Positions 1 through 5,866 of a stretch of 8,144 nucleotides of DNA are shown here, piece by piece. The notes beneath the pieces were generated by a model. That model had not been told where the DNA came from. It did no database searches and saw only the letters and a list, made by a program, of their open reading frames with translations. Position numbers and translations under genes: made by a program. The stretch spans positions 1-8,144 of the forward strand of contig CAAEBW010000387.1 in the NCBI GenBank assembly GCA_900754145.1, read 5' to 3'. The DNA is from Clostridia bacterium. Lineage in GTDB: Bacteria > Bacillota > Clostridia > Oscillospirales > Acutalibacteraceae. Numbering within the stretch: position 1 is the first letter of the stretch; the number at the start of each line of letters is the position of its first letter.

Positions 1-638
1 AAAACCTTTTCGGAATTTACGTTTCCCGCAATGCAGATGAACATATTGGACGGATTGTAAAAGGTGTTATAGCACTTGTAAAGGAGCTTATCGTCAATCT
101 CGGCGATAGATTCAACCGTACCCGCAATATCGATTCTTACAGGGTGGTTTTTATACATTGCGAGCAGCATATTAAACATAACCCGCCAATCGGGGCTGTC
201 GTCATACATACGTATTTCCTGACCGATTATGCCCTGCTCTTTTTGAACGGTTTCGGCGGTGAAATAGGGCGACTGCACGAAATCGAGCAGTATTCCTAAA
301 TTATCGTAAAATCTGTCCGAGCAGGAGAAAAGGTAACAGGTGCGGTCGAACGAGGTATAAGCGTTGGCGTATGCGCCTGTTGCGGCATACTTTGTAAAGG
401 CGTCGCCGTCCTCGCTTTCAAAGAGCTTGTGCTCAAGAAAGTGGGCTATGCCCTCGGGCACCTGAGTCTTTTCGCCGTTTACCGAAAAGCAGGTGTCGAT
501 AGAGCCGTATTTTGTGCCGAAAACCGCGTAGGCGGAATTGTACTGCGGTTTTTCGAGAATGTAAATTTTAAGGCCGGACGGGTGAACAGCTTTAATGTAG
601 CTTTCACCGATTTCGCTCTCAAAAATCTGTTTTTGCAT
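1..638 (-). CDS. ymfH: M16 zinc metallopeptidase, YmfH-type, active subunit (partial, C-terminus off window)
   Basis: Zinc-dependent M16 (pitrilysin/mitochondrial processing peptidase) family protein, cytoplasmic. About 212 residues are visible, roughly the N-terminal half of a protein usually near 425 residues; it leaves the window at position 1. The inverted zinc motif HXXEH reads HFLEH at residues 66-70 (codons at 443-429). Glu134 and Glu141 sit seven residues apart in VQKEQGIIGQEI, matching the conserved Glu pair of pitrilysin, the second being the expected third zinc ligand. The ATG at 638-636 overlaps the ymfF stop as TAATG and is preceded by AAAGGAGG (653-646) inside the ymfF coding end, so the two are probably translationally coupled. 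In B. subtilis the homologues (ymfF/ymfH, written YfmF/YfmH in some databases) are associated with 5-aminopentanol modification of EF-P; that role here is inferred from family only. Confidence 0.88.
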   Translation of the reverse strand, partial: MQKQIFESEIGESYIKAVHPSGLKIYILEKPQYNSAYAVFGTKYGSIDTCFSVNGEKTQVPEGIAHFLEHKLFESEDGDAFTKYAATGAYANAYTSFDRTCYLFSCSDRFYDNLGILLDFVQSPYFTAETVQKEQGIIGQEIRMYDDSPDWRVMFNMLLAMYKNHPVRIDIAGTVESIAEIDDKLLYKCYNTFYNPSNMFICIAGNVNSEKV

Positions 639-1915
639 TACTTTTCCTCCTTTGGAAGCAGTTTGTAAACCGTATGAAGCTTAACGCCCTTTGCGGCGTT
701 TACAATGTCCTCGCGGGTTATCAGGGCTATTTTAGCGGCGATCTCCTCGGGGGAGTAAAGGGCTTTGTTGCCCGCCTTAAGCGCATACCAGGTGTCAAGC
801 GTAACCTGACTGTCATTATAGGAATTAAGGGAATCTCGCAGACTTTTAAGGGAAGCCTCATATTCAAAATCGGTAAATTCACCCTTTTGAACTGCGTCAA
901 GCTGATTTAAAATTTCCGTTTTCGCCTTATCGGCGTTTTCGGCTTCAACGCCCGAATCCACCGTTATAAGTCCCTTTCCCCGAACAGCAGAGGCGGAGCA
1001 GTAATAGCAAAGGCTCATTTTCTCCCTTACGTTTGCAAACAGCCTTGAATAGGGTCCGCCGCCGAAAATATCGGTCATAACCATAAGGGGCAGCGAAACA
1101 TCATCGTCCCCGCAGATATCCGAGGAAAAGCCCATTACAAGCTTGCCCTGCTTTACCGCCATTCTCTCGGTTATTTCGTTGGGATTTTCTGCGGCGGCTG
1201 TGGGCTTATTTAATTTGCAGTCGGTGATTTCCGCGCGGTTTATGCCCGCAAGTCTTTCGGCAATACCCTCAAAAAAGCGGGGCGGCAGGGAAGCGCCGAT
1301 AACCTGAACCCTGATAAAGGCTTTTTTAAGCATATTTTCCCACGCTCTGTAAAGAGCCTCGCCCGTGATTTTTTCCACGTCCTCTACCGTGCCGCATTTA
1401 GGCACTCCGTAGGCTTCGCCCTTATACATTTCCTCAATGAGGCGGTTTTTGGCGTAAATGCGTTTTTCGCTTATCTCGCCCTTGATATGCTCTATCGCCT
1501 TGCGCTTTTCGCGGCTTAAATCGCTGTCGCAGAAAGCGCCGTTTTCCGCCTTGGGCTCAAAAATAAGGCTTAAAAGCATATCGGTCGCGCGGCTTAAGAT
1601 TGATTCGCTGTCAAAGGTGTATTTATCGTCTATAACCGATATACGCATACGCAAAAGCTGGTAATCCCCGAGCTTTTCCGCCGACGCGTCAAGCCTCGCA
1701 CCGTAAAGGCGGCTCAATTTAAAATTAAGCACCGAAAAATCGGGATACTCGGCGCCGCAGGTGGTAAGCATAAAGGGCAAAAGCGCATAAAGAGCCGCGG
1801 TATCAGCAGACAGCGGCAGGTAGAAATTAAAGGAAACAGAGGTTGTGTTGAAACGCTCGTTTTTGATAAACAAGCCCTCCGCCCCGTCCGAGAGGCTGTA
1901 AATTTTAGCAGACAT
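638..1915 (-). CDS. ymfF: M16 peptidase-like protein, YmfF-type, inactive partner subunit
   Basis: 425-residue M16-family protein that lacks the zinc site. The segment aligning with HFLEH of the downstream gene reads PFMLT (residues 47-51), so both His ligands and the catalytic Glu are absent. The C-terminal domain keeps the hallmark PYSRLF (288-293) followed by NVREKMSLCYY with Arg297 and Tyr304/305, the Arg/Tyr substrate-binding pair that M16B heterodimers contribute from the non-catalytic subunit. It is therefore most likely the non-catalytic half of a heterodimer with YmfH, encoded immediately downstream with a one-base overlap. I place the start at ATG 1915 rather than an in-frame TTG at 1930: GGAGG (1926-1922) lies six bases before the ATG, and the TTG would start upstream of that site. 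Transcription probably begins near 1939. The family link to EF-P 5-aminopentanol modification comes from B. subtilis and is not shown by the sequence. Confidence 0.88.
   Translation of the reverse strand: MSAKIYSLSDGAEGLFIKNERFNTTSVSFNFYLPLSADTAALYALLPFMLTTCGAEYPDFSVLNFKLSRLYGARLDASAEKLGDYQLLRMRISVIDDKYTFDSESILSRATDMLLSLIFEPKAENGAFCDSDLSREKRKAIEHIKGEISEKRIYAKNRLIEEMYKGEAYGVPKCGTVEDVEKITGEALYRAWENMLKKAFIRVQVIGASLPPRFFEGIAERLAGINRAEITDCKLNKPTAAAENPNEITERMAVKQGKLVMGFSSDICGDDDVSLPLMVMTDIFGGGPYSRLFANVREKMSLCYYCSASAVRGKGLITVDSGVEAENADKAKTEILNQLDAVQKGEFTDFEYEASLKSLRDSLNSYNDSQVTLDTWYALKAGNKALYSPEEIAAKIALITREDIVNAAKGVKLHTVYKLLPKEEK
641..653 (-). promoter_or_regulatory. Shine-Dalgarno of ymfH inside the end of ymfF
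   Basis: On the minus strand AAAGGAGG (653-646) is followed by seven bases and then the TAATG stop/start overlap. The site is formed by the last codons of ymfF, which ties production of the active subunit to translation of the inactive one. Confidence 0.8.
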
Positions 1916-1945
1916 TTTGTTCCTCCGCAATTAAAAATATATAAT

Positions 1946-1974
1946 AGTATAGCACAGAAATACCGATTTAGCAA
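1946..1974 (-). promoter_or_regulatory. Sigma-A promoter for ymfF-ymfH
   Basis: Minus-strand -35 TTGCTA (1974-1969), 17-bp spacer, -10 TATACT (1951-1946) with an extended TGC directly before it. The predicted start is near 1939, giving a leader of about 24 bases to the ATG at 1915. It lies just beyond the pgcA terminator, which makes ymfF-ymfH a separate transcription unit. Confidence 0.72.
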
Positions 1975-1994
1975 GATTATACATTAATATTAAA

Positions 1995-2022
1995 GCGGAC
2001 TTCCCGAAATTAAGAAGTCCGC
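1995..2022 (-). terminator. Rho-independent terminator after pgcA
   Basis: Perfect 9-bp inverted repeat GCGGACTTC (1995-2003) / GAAGTCCGC (2014-2022) with a 10-base loop, starting 17 bases after the pgcA stop. On the minus strand the tail is short and interrupted (TTTAATATT). On the plus strand it is followed by CTGTTTTTATTT, so it may also stop antisense transcripts coming from the left. Confidence 0.75.
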
Positions 2023-2039
2023 CTGTTTTTATTTATCGG

Positions 2040-3749
2040 CTAAAAGCCTAAGAGCCTTGTTCCGTTTTCGGTAAGTCCCTGAAGCTTGCTTTCGGCTTCG
2101 GCGTTTGTTTTGCCGACCGCACCGATATAAAGCTTAATCTTAGGCTCTGTGCCCGAGGGTCGCACGATTAACGAACAGCCGTCCTCCATATAGAAGCAGA
2201 GCACATTAGAGCGGGGGAGGGTGATTTTTGTCTCGCTTCCGTTCTTAAGGTCGCGGCTTACGGAGGTCTCGTAATCGTCAAACTTAACGACCTTAGAACC
2301 GTTTATCTCGCTCGGAGTATCCGTTCTGAGGGCTTCCATCATACCCTTGATCTGCTTCATACCGCTTTCGCCCTCGCAGGTAAAGCTCTTCTGAGCGCAG
2401 ATATAATAGCCGTACTTTCGGTAAAGCCCGTCAAGCACCTCGATAAGATTTTTGCCCTGCGCCTTGTAGTAGGCTACCATTTCGCAGATAAGCATCGAGG
2501 CGATAACCGCGTCCTTATCGCGGACATAGGTGCCGCCTAAGTAGCCGTAGCTTTCCTCAAAGCCGAAGACAAAGCGGTTTTCCTCACCCTTTTCTTCAAG
2601 CATTGTTATCTGCTCGCCGATAAACTTAAAGCCGGTAAGCACGTCTACAAGCTCACAGCCGTAGCTTGCGGCGATTTTGCGGCAGAGCTCGGTTGTAACT
2701 ATGGTCTTAACCGCAATCGGGTTTTTAGGCAGGGTGCCGTTTTCGGTTCTTCTTGCAAGCACGAAATCAAGCAGTAAAGCGCCGACGTCATTGCCCGAAA
2801 GCAGCTTATACTCGCCGCCGTCGCGCACGGCAATTCCCACGCGGTCGCAGTCGGGGTCGGTTGCAAGCAGTAATTCGGGCTTAATTTCCTCGGCAAGCTT
2901 TAAAGCGCACTCGAACGCCTGACGGATTTCGGGGTTCGGGTAGGGGGCGGTGGGGAAGTTGCCGTTTGGCAGCTCCTGCTCGGGCACAACCGTAACGTTG
3001 GTTACTCCGATTTTCTTTAAAATGCTCCTTACGGGCTTGTTTCCGCTTCCGTGGAGCGGGGTGTAAATTACGTTTAAGGATTTAACGTCCGCCTCGGGCG
3101 CTACTCTGCAGGCGAGCACGCAGTTTAAGTATTCCTCGATAATATCGTCGCCGATGTATTCGATTTTGCCCTCGGCTACCGCCTTGTCAAAATCAACCGT
3201 CTTAACATCGTCGAATATGTCGACCTTATTCATAATGGAAAGCACATAATCCGCCGCCTCAAGACCCAACTGACAGCCGTCCGGACCGTATGCCTTGTAG
3301 CCGTTGTATTTAGCGGGATTGTGGCTCGCGGTCACTACAACGCCCGCGTCGCATTTAAGTCTTCTCACCGCAAAGGAGAGCATAGGCGTGGGCATAAGCT
3401 CCTTATAAATATAAACCTTAATGCCGTTCGCCGCAAAAATCGAGGCGGCGGTTTTCGCGAAAAGGTCGCTTTTAATGCGGCTGTCGTACGCGACGGCGAT
3501 TCTGCCGTTTTCCGAAACCGAATTGACATATGCCGCAAGTCCCTGAGACGCCTTGCCGACTGTATATACATTCATACGGTTTGTGCCCGCGCCGATAACT
3601 CCGCGCAGTCCCCCCGTGCCGAATTCGAGGTCCTTGTAAAACGCGTCGGAAATCGCTTCCGCGTTGCCCTTGATGCTTTCAAGCTCCTTTACCAAATCGG
3701 CATCCTTTACAGCCTTTTCGCACCATAATTCATACTTTTTGTTGACCAT
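2040..3749 (-). CDS. pgcA: Phosphoglucomutase/phosphomannomutase (alpha-D-phosphohexomutase, PgcA-like)
   Basis: 569-residue cytoplasmic phosphosugar mutase, best read as the glucose-1-phosphate/glucose-6-phosphate enzyme of the PgcA/PGM2 type. Family motifs are in order: GTGGLRG at 44-50, the phosphoserine loop TASHNP with Ser142, the metal loop DPDCDR at 298-303 (three Asp plus Arg), the sugar loop GFEESYG at 396-402, and the phosphate-binding loop RPSGTEP at 530-536. Length is normal for PgcA, longer than the roughly 450 residues of GlmM or ManB, which argues against phosphoglucosamine mutase. The start is ATG 3749: GGAGGTG (3765-3759) precedes it by nine bases, while an in-frame GTG at 3761 lies within that ribosome site. 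It has its own promoter, divergent from cls, and a terminator at 1995-2022. It would connect glycogen breakdown by the nearby glgP to glycolysis and supply glucose-1-phosphate for UDP-glucose. Mannose or ribose phosphate specificity cannot be excluded. Confidence 0.92.
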   Translation of the reverse strand: MVNKKYELWCEKAVKDADLVKELESIKGNAEAISDAFYKDLEFGTGGLRGVIGAGTNRMNVYTVGKASQGLAAYVNSVSENGRIAVAYDSRIKSDLFAKTAASIFAANGIKVYIYKELMPTPMLSFAVRRLKCDAGVVVTASHNPAKYNGYKAYGPDGCQLGLEAADYVLSIMNKVDIFDDVKTVDFDKAVAEGKIEYIGDDIIEEYLNCVLACRVAPEADVKSLNVIYTPLHGSGNKPVRSILKKIGVTNVTVVPEQELPNGNFPTAPYPNPEIRQAFECALKLAEEIKPELLLATDPDCDRVGIAVRDGGEYKLLSGNDVGALLLDFVLARRTENGTLPKNPIAVKTIVTTELCRKIAASYGCELVDVLTGFKFIGEQITMLEEKGEENRFVFGFEESYGYLGGTYVRDKDAVIASMLICEMVAYYKAQGKNLIEVLDGLYRKYGYYICAQKSFTCEGESGMKQIKGMMEALRTDTPSEINGSKVVKFDDYETSVSRDLKNGSETKITLPRSNVLCFYMEDGCSLIVRPSGTEPKIKLYIGAVGKTNAEAESKLQGLTENGTRLLGF

Positions 3750-3758
3750 AAAATTGTG

Positions 3759-3765
3759 CACCTCC
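3759..3765 (-). promoter_or_regulatory. Ribosome binding site that fixes the pgcA start
   Basis: Minus strand GGAGGTG, nine bases before ATG 3749. The in-frame GTG (3761-3759) is part of this site and so is unlikely to be the initiator. Confidence 0.7.
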
Positions 3766-3789
3766 GTATTTTATTGCTTTTATGCTTCT

Positions 3790-3818
3790 ATTATAGCAGA
3801 AAATTCTGTCGATAACAA
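3790..3818 (-). promoter_or_regulatory. Sigma-A promoter for pgcA
   Basis: Minus-strand -35 TTGTTA (3818-3813), 17-bp spacer, perfect -10 TATAAT (3795-3790) preceded by an extended TGC. The predicted start near 3783 gives a leader of about 34 bases. It points away from the cls promoter, whose -35 begins 26 bp further right. Confidence 0.8.
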
Positions 3819-3843
3819 GCAGTTTTGAAAGAATTTATAATAT

Positions 3844-3872
3844 TTGCAATCTTTTTCCTTTTGTGTTATAAT
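3844..3872 (+). promoter_or_regulatory. Sigma-A promoter for cls
   Basis: -35 TTGCAA (3844-3849), 17-bp spacer, -10 TATAAT (3867-3872) with extended TGT. The predicted start near 3879 gives a leader of about 26 bases to ATG 3905. Confidence 0.8.
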
Positions 3873-3904
3873 GGATAAAATAAAATTTTTTCGGGGTGAA
3901 ATTA

Positions 3905-5434
3905 ATGTCCGAACGCAAGCGCGGCATAAGAATACAGACAAGAATTATTATTTCTGCCCTGCTGCTTTTATTGCAACTGGTTTTCCTGTTTTATGTGCTT
4001 TACGATATTACGGCTAAATCGGTAGCGCTTTACGCCCTTTCAATGATAGCGGGTACCGTAACCGTTATCTATATTTTAAATAGGCGCGGGAATCCCGACC
4101 ATAAAATCGCGTGGATTATTTTTATACTTGTCTTTCCGGTTTTCGGCATCTCGGTCTTTCTTCTGTGGGGCGGCGGCAGAATTATGCCGCACCAGCGCAG
4201 AAAGATGGAAAAGTGCGAGGCTCATTATCTGCCCTATCTTAAGGAGGACGAGAGGGTAAGGGACAGGCTCCGTTATTACGATATGTTTCATTCCCGTCAG
4301 GCGGACTATCTTTCGGGCGAATCGGGCTACCCGCTGTACGGCAACACCGAAACTGAATATCTGTGCCCGGGGGAAAAAATACTTGAAAAGATGCTATGCG
4401 AGCTCCAAAAAGCCGAAAAATACATTTTTATGGAGTTTTTTATCCTCGCAGAGGGGTATATGTGGGACGAGATACATAAAATACTCACTAATAAGGTAAA
4501 GTCGGGTGTAGAGGTAAGGATAATCTTCGACGATTTCGGCTCAATAAAGCGCCAGCGCAAAAGCTTTATAAGCAATTTGCGTGCGGAGGGTATTGCCGTG
4601 TCGGTATTTAACCCCATAAAGCCTTCTATGAACATATTTATGAACAACCGAAGCCACCGCAAAATCGTGGTGATTGACGGCAAAACCGCCTTTACGGGGG
4701 GCTTTAACATAGGGGACGAGTACATCAACCGTATGGTGCGCTTCGGGCATTGGCACGACAGCGGTATAATGCTTAAGGGCGAGGCGGTAAGGAGCTTCCT
4801 TGCAATGTTCCTGTGTATGTGGGAGTTTACGACAAAAGAGGAGCTTGATATTAACGCTTATTTAACTGATTACAAGGCGGAAAACGACGGCTTTGTACTG
4901 CCGTATTGCGACGACCCGCTTAATGACAAAAACCCCGCCGAGGGCATTTATATGCAGATACTTAACACCGCGCAGAAATATGTGTATATAACCTCTCCCT
5001 ATCTTATTATCGACAATACAATGACCGCTGTTTTAAGAATGGCGGCAAAATCAGGTATAGATGTGCGTATAGTCACCCCGCATATTCCCGATAAATGGTA
5101 TGTCCACCCCGTCACACAGTACAATTATTTAGAGCTTTTGGAGGCGGGCGTCAGGATTTACGAATACACCCCCGGCTTTATTCACTCAAAGCTTTTTGTT
5201 TCGGACGACAAGATAGCCACCGTGGGTACGGTAAATATGGATTACCGAAGCTTTGTTTTTCATTTTGAATGCGGAGTATGGTTATGCGACAACAGCACGG
5301 TGCTTGATATTAAGGAGCAGTTTGAGGAAATAACAGCAAAATCGCAGGAGATAAAAATTGAGGAATGGAGAAAGCGTCCACTGTCAATGCGGCTTAAACA
5401 GGCAATTTTGCATATATTTGCTCCCTTTATGTAG
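3905..5434 (+). CDS. cls: Cardiolipin synthase (phospholipase D superfamily)
   Basis: 509-residue membrane-anchored phospholipase D superfamily enzyme, expected to join two phosphatidylglycerol molecules into cardiolipin plus glycerol at the cytoplasmic membrane. The N-terminus has three hydrophobic stretches (about 14-35, 41-58 and 68-88), consistent with the membrane-spanning plus PLDc_N region of bacterial Cls. Two HKD motifs follow: HRK at 251-253 with Asp258, and HSK at 427-429 with Asp434, each followed by the usual Gly-rich/Asn segment (TGGFNIGDEY, GTVNMDYRSF). Length fits the Gram-positive ClsA/ClsB range. The start is ATG 3905, because GGGGTG (3893-3898) lies six bases upstream; an in-frame GTG at 3896 overlaps that site. 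The gene has its own promoter and is divergent from pgcA. No hairpin terminator follows; the next promoter starts right after the stop, so read-through into the 47-codon gene is likely. Another PLD-type phosphatidyltransferase is possible but less likely. Confidence 0.92.
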   Translation: MSERKRGIRIQTRIIISALLLLLQLVFLFYVLYDITAKSVALYALSMIAGTVTVIYILNRRGNPDHKIAWIIFILVFPVFGISVFLLWGGGRIMPHQRRKMEKCEAHYLPYLKEDERVRDRLRYYDMFHSRQADYLSGESGYPLYGNTETEYLCPGEKILEKMLCELQKAEKYIFMEFFILAEGYMWDEIHKILTNKVKSGVEVRIIFDDFGSIKRQRKSFISNLRAEGIAVSVFNPIKPSMNIFMNNRSHRKIVVIDGKTAFTGGFNIGDEYINRMVRFGHWHDSGIMLKGEAVRSFLAMFLCMWEFTTKEELDINAYLTDYKAENDGFVLPYCDDPLNDKNPAEGIYMQILNTAQKYVYITSPYLIIDNTMTAVLRMAAKSGIDVRIVTPHIPDKWYVHPVTQYNYLELLEAGVRIYEYTPGFIHSKLFVSDDKIATVGTVNMDYRSFVFHFECGVWLCDNSTVLDIKEQFEEITAKSQEIKIEEWRKRPLSMRLKQAILHIFAPFM

Positions 5435-5463
5435 TTGACATTTTTGTAATTTGCTGATATAAT
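5435..5463 (+). promoter_or_regulatory. Full-consensus sigma-A promoter for the 47-codon gene
   Basis: TTGACA (5435-5440), exactly 17 bp, TATAAT (5458-5463) with extended TGA. All twelve hexamer bases match consensus. The -35 box begins at the base after the cls TAG stop. The predicted start near 5470 leaves a very short leader (about 19 bases) that contains the ribosome site. Confidence 0.88.
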
Positions 5464-5488
5464 ATCTAATGAAAGAGGTGCATATCGT

Positions 5489-5632
5489 ATGAATGGATTT
5501 TTAAAATTTATAATGTCTGCTTTCGCCGTGTTTGCCGCTGTGGTCGGCGCGCTTGTTTTAATTGATCGTTTCGCCAATAAAACCCGAATTGAGGGCGATT
5601 ACCTCGATTGCGACTGCTCGGACGAAATGTAG
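5489..5632 (+). CDS. Small single-pass membrane protein, 47 aa, unknown function
   Basis: I do not recognise a named family. The product begins MNGFLKFIMSAFAVF; residues about 5-25 form one uninterrupted hydrophobic helix (FLKFIMSAFAVFAAVVGALVL is 21 residues in total, with one Lys near its start), followed by a basic stretch (IDRFANKTRI) and an acidic, Cys-containing tail (GDYLDCDCSDEM). The polarity of charges suggests an N-out or short-N membrane protein with a cytoplasmic tail, though topology is uncertain. There is no lipobox and no clear signal-peptidase site. Evidence that it is real: AAAGAGGTG (5472-5480) lies eight bases before the ATG, a perfect consensus promoter lies upstream, and a strong terminator begins four bases after the stop. 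The two cysteines in CDC could bind metal or be redox active, but that is speculation. It could be a membrane-complex subunit or regulator. Confidence 0.78.
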   Translation: MNGFLKFIMSAFAVFAAVVGALVLIDRFANKTRIEGDYLDCDCSDEM

Positions 5633-5635
5633 ACG

Positions 5636-5664
5636 AAGGGCTTCCCGACGGAAGCCTTTTATTA
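5636..5664 (+). terminator. Strong rho-independent terminator after the 47-codon gene
   Basis: Stem GGCTTCC (5639-5645) / GGAAGCC (5650-5656) with tetraloop CGAC, extendable to ten pairs through AAG (5636-5638) with TTT (5657-5659), followed by TTTTATTAT. It ends the cls/microprotein unit and insulates glgP. Confidence 0.88.
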
Positions 5665-5866
5665 TATTTCAAATAAGCCTTATTATTGTGCTAAATCACG
5701 AATTTCTTTTTATTTTTTTTAATTTTTGTTACTTTTTTATATATAATACACAATTATTCTTCAAATAATAGTTGCAGTTACATCTTGAAAAAGCTTTTTG
5801 AATATTGTATTATTAAATTGCAAATAATATTTTATGAATTATGTAAAATAATGAGGAGATGCTGTT
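5665..5866 (+). other. AT-rich intergenic leader upstream of glgP
   Basis: About 200 bases with no credible gene. It holds a T-rich tract (about 5702-5740), two copies of CAAATAATA (5762-5770 and 5821-5829), a candidate promoter (5785-5813), the palindrome AAAAAGCTTTTT (5788-5799) and an all-A/T inverted repeat TATTTTA/TAAAATA (5828-5834, 5844-5850) ending two bases before the glgP ribosome site. The composition is far lower in GC than the flanking genes. Confidence 0.7.
5785..5813 (+). promoter_or_regulatory. Candidate promoter of glgP
   Basis: -35 TTGAAA (5785-5790), 17-bp spacer, -10 TATTAT (5808-5813). Unlike the other promoters here it lacks an exact TGn extension. The predicted start near 5820 would give a leader of about 47 bases. 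The surrounding DNA is so AT-rich that other -10-like hexamers exist, for example TATAAT at 5742-5747 with no -35 at proper spacing. Confidence 0.5.

Noticed and set aside
429..910. Two short plus-strand frames (429-668 and 674-910) antisense to ymfH and ymfF
   Set aside because: The first is antisense to the HFLEH region and the second to the ymfF C-terminus; neither has promoter or family support.
1916..1930. Upstream TTG start for ymfF adding five residues
   Set aside because: The TTG lies before the GGAGG site at 1922-1926, which is correctly spaced for ATG 1915.
3321..3728. 135-codon reading frame antisense to pgcA
   Set aside because: Covers the conserved TASHNP and GTGGLRG coding parts of pgcA; Arg-rich shadow composition and no own promoter.
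3750..3761. GTG start for pgcA adding four residues
   Set aside because: The GTG is part of the GGAGGTG ribosome site that serves ATG 3749.
3896..3904. GTG start for cls adding three residues
   Set aside because: It overlaps GGGGTG, the likely Shine-Dalgarno for ATG 3905.
4327..4728. 133-codon reading frame antisense to cls
   Set aside because: Overlaps the first HKD motif of cls, with no ribosome site or family resemblance.
5260..5577. 105-codon minus-strand frame across the end of cls and the microprotein gene
   Set aside because: Runs against a consensus plus-strand promoter and two plus-strand genes, and shows no recognisable domain.
5672..5684. Inverted repeat AATAAG-C-CTTATT
   Set aside because: The single-base centre cannot form an RNA hairpin and the site is distant from the glgP promoter; treated as chance in AT-rich DNA.
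5726..5747. TTGTTA followed by TATAAT upstream of glgP
   Set aside because: The spacing is only 10 bp, too short for a sigma-A promoter.
5562..5768. 68-codon plus-strand frame overlapping the microprotein gene and running past its terminator
   Set aside because: It crosses the strong terminator at 5636-5664, is made of T-rich low-complexity codons at its end, and has no Shine-Dalgarno of its own.
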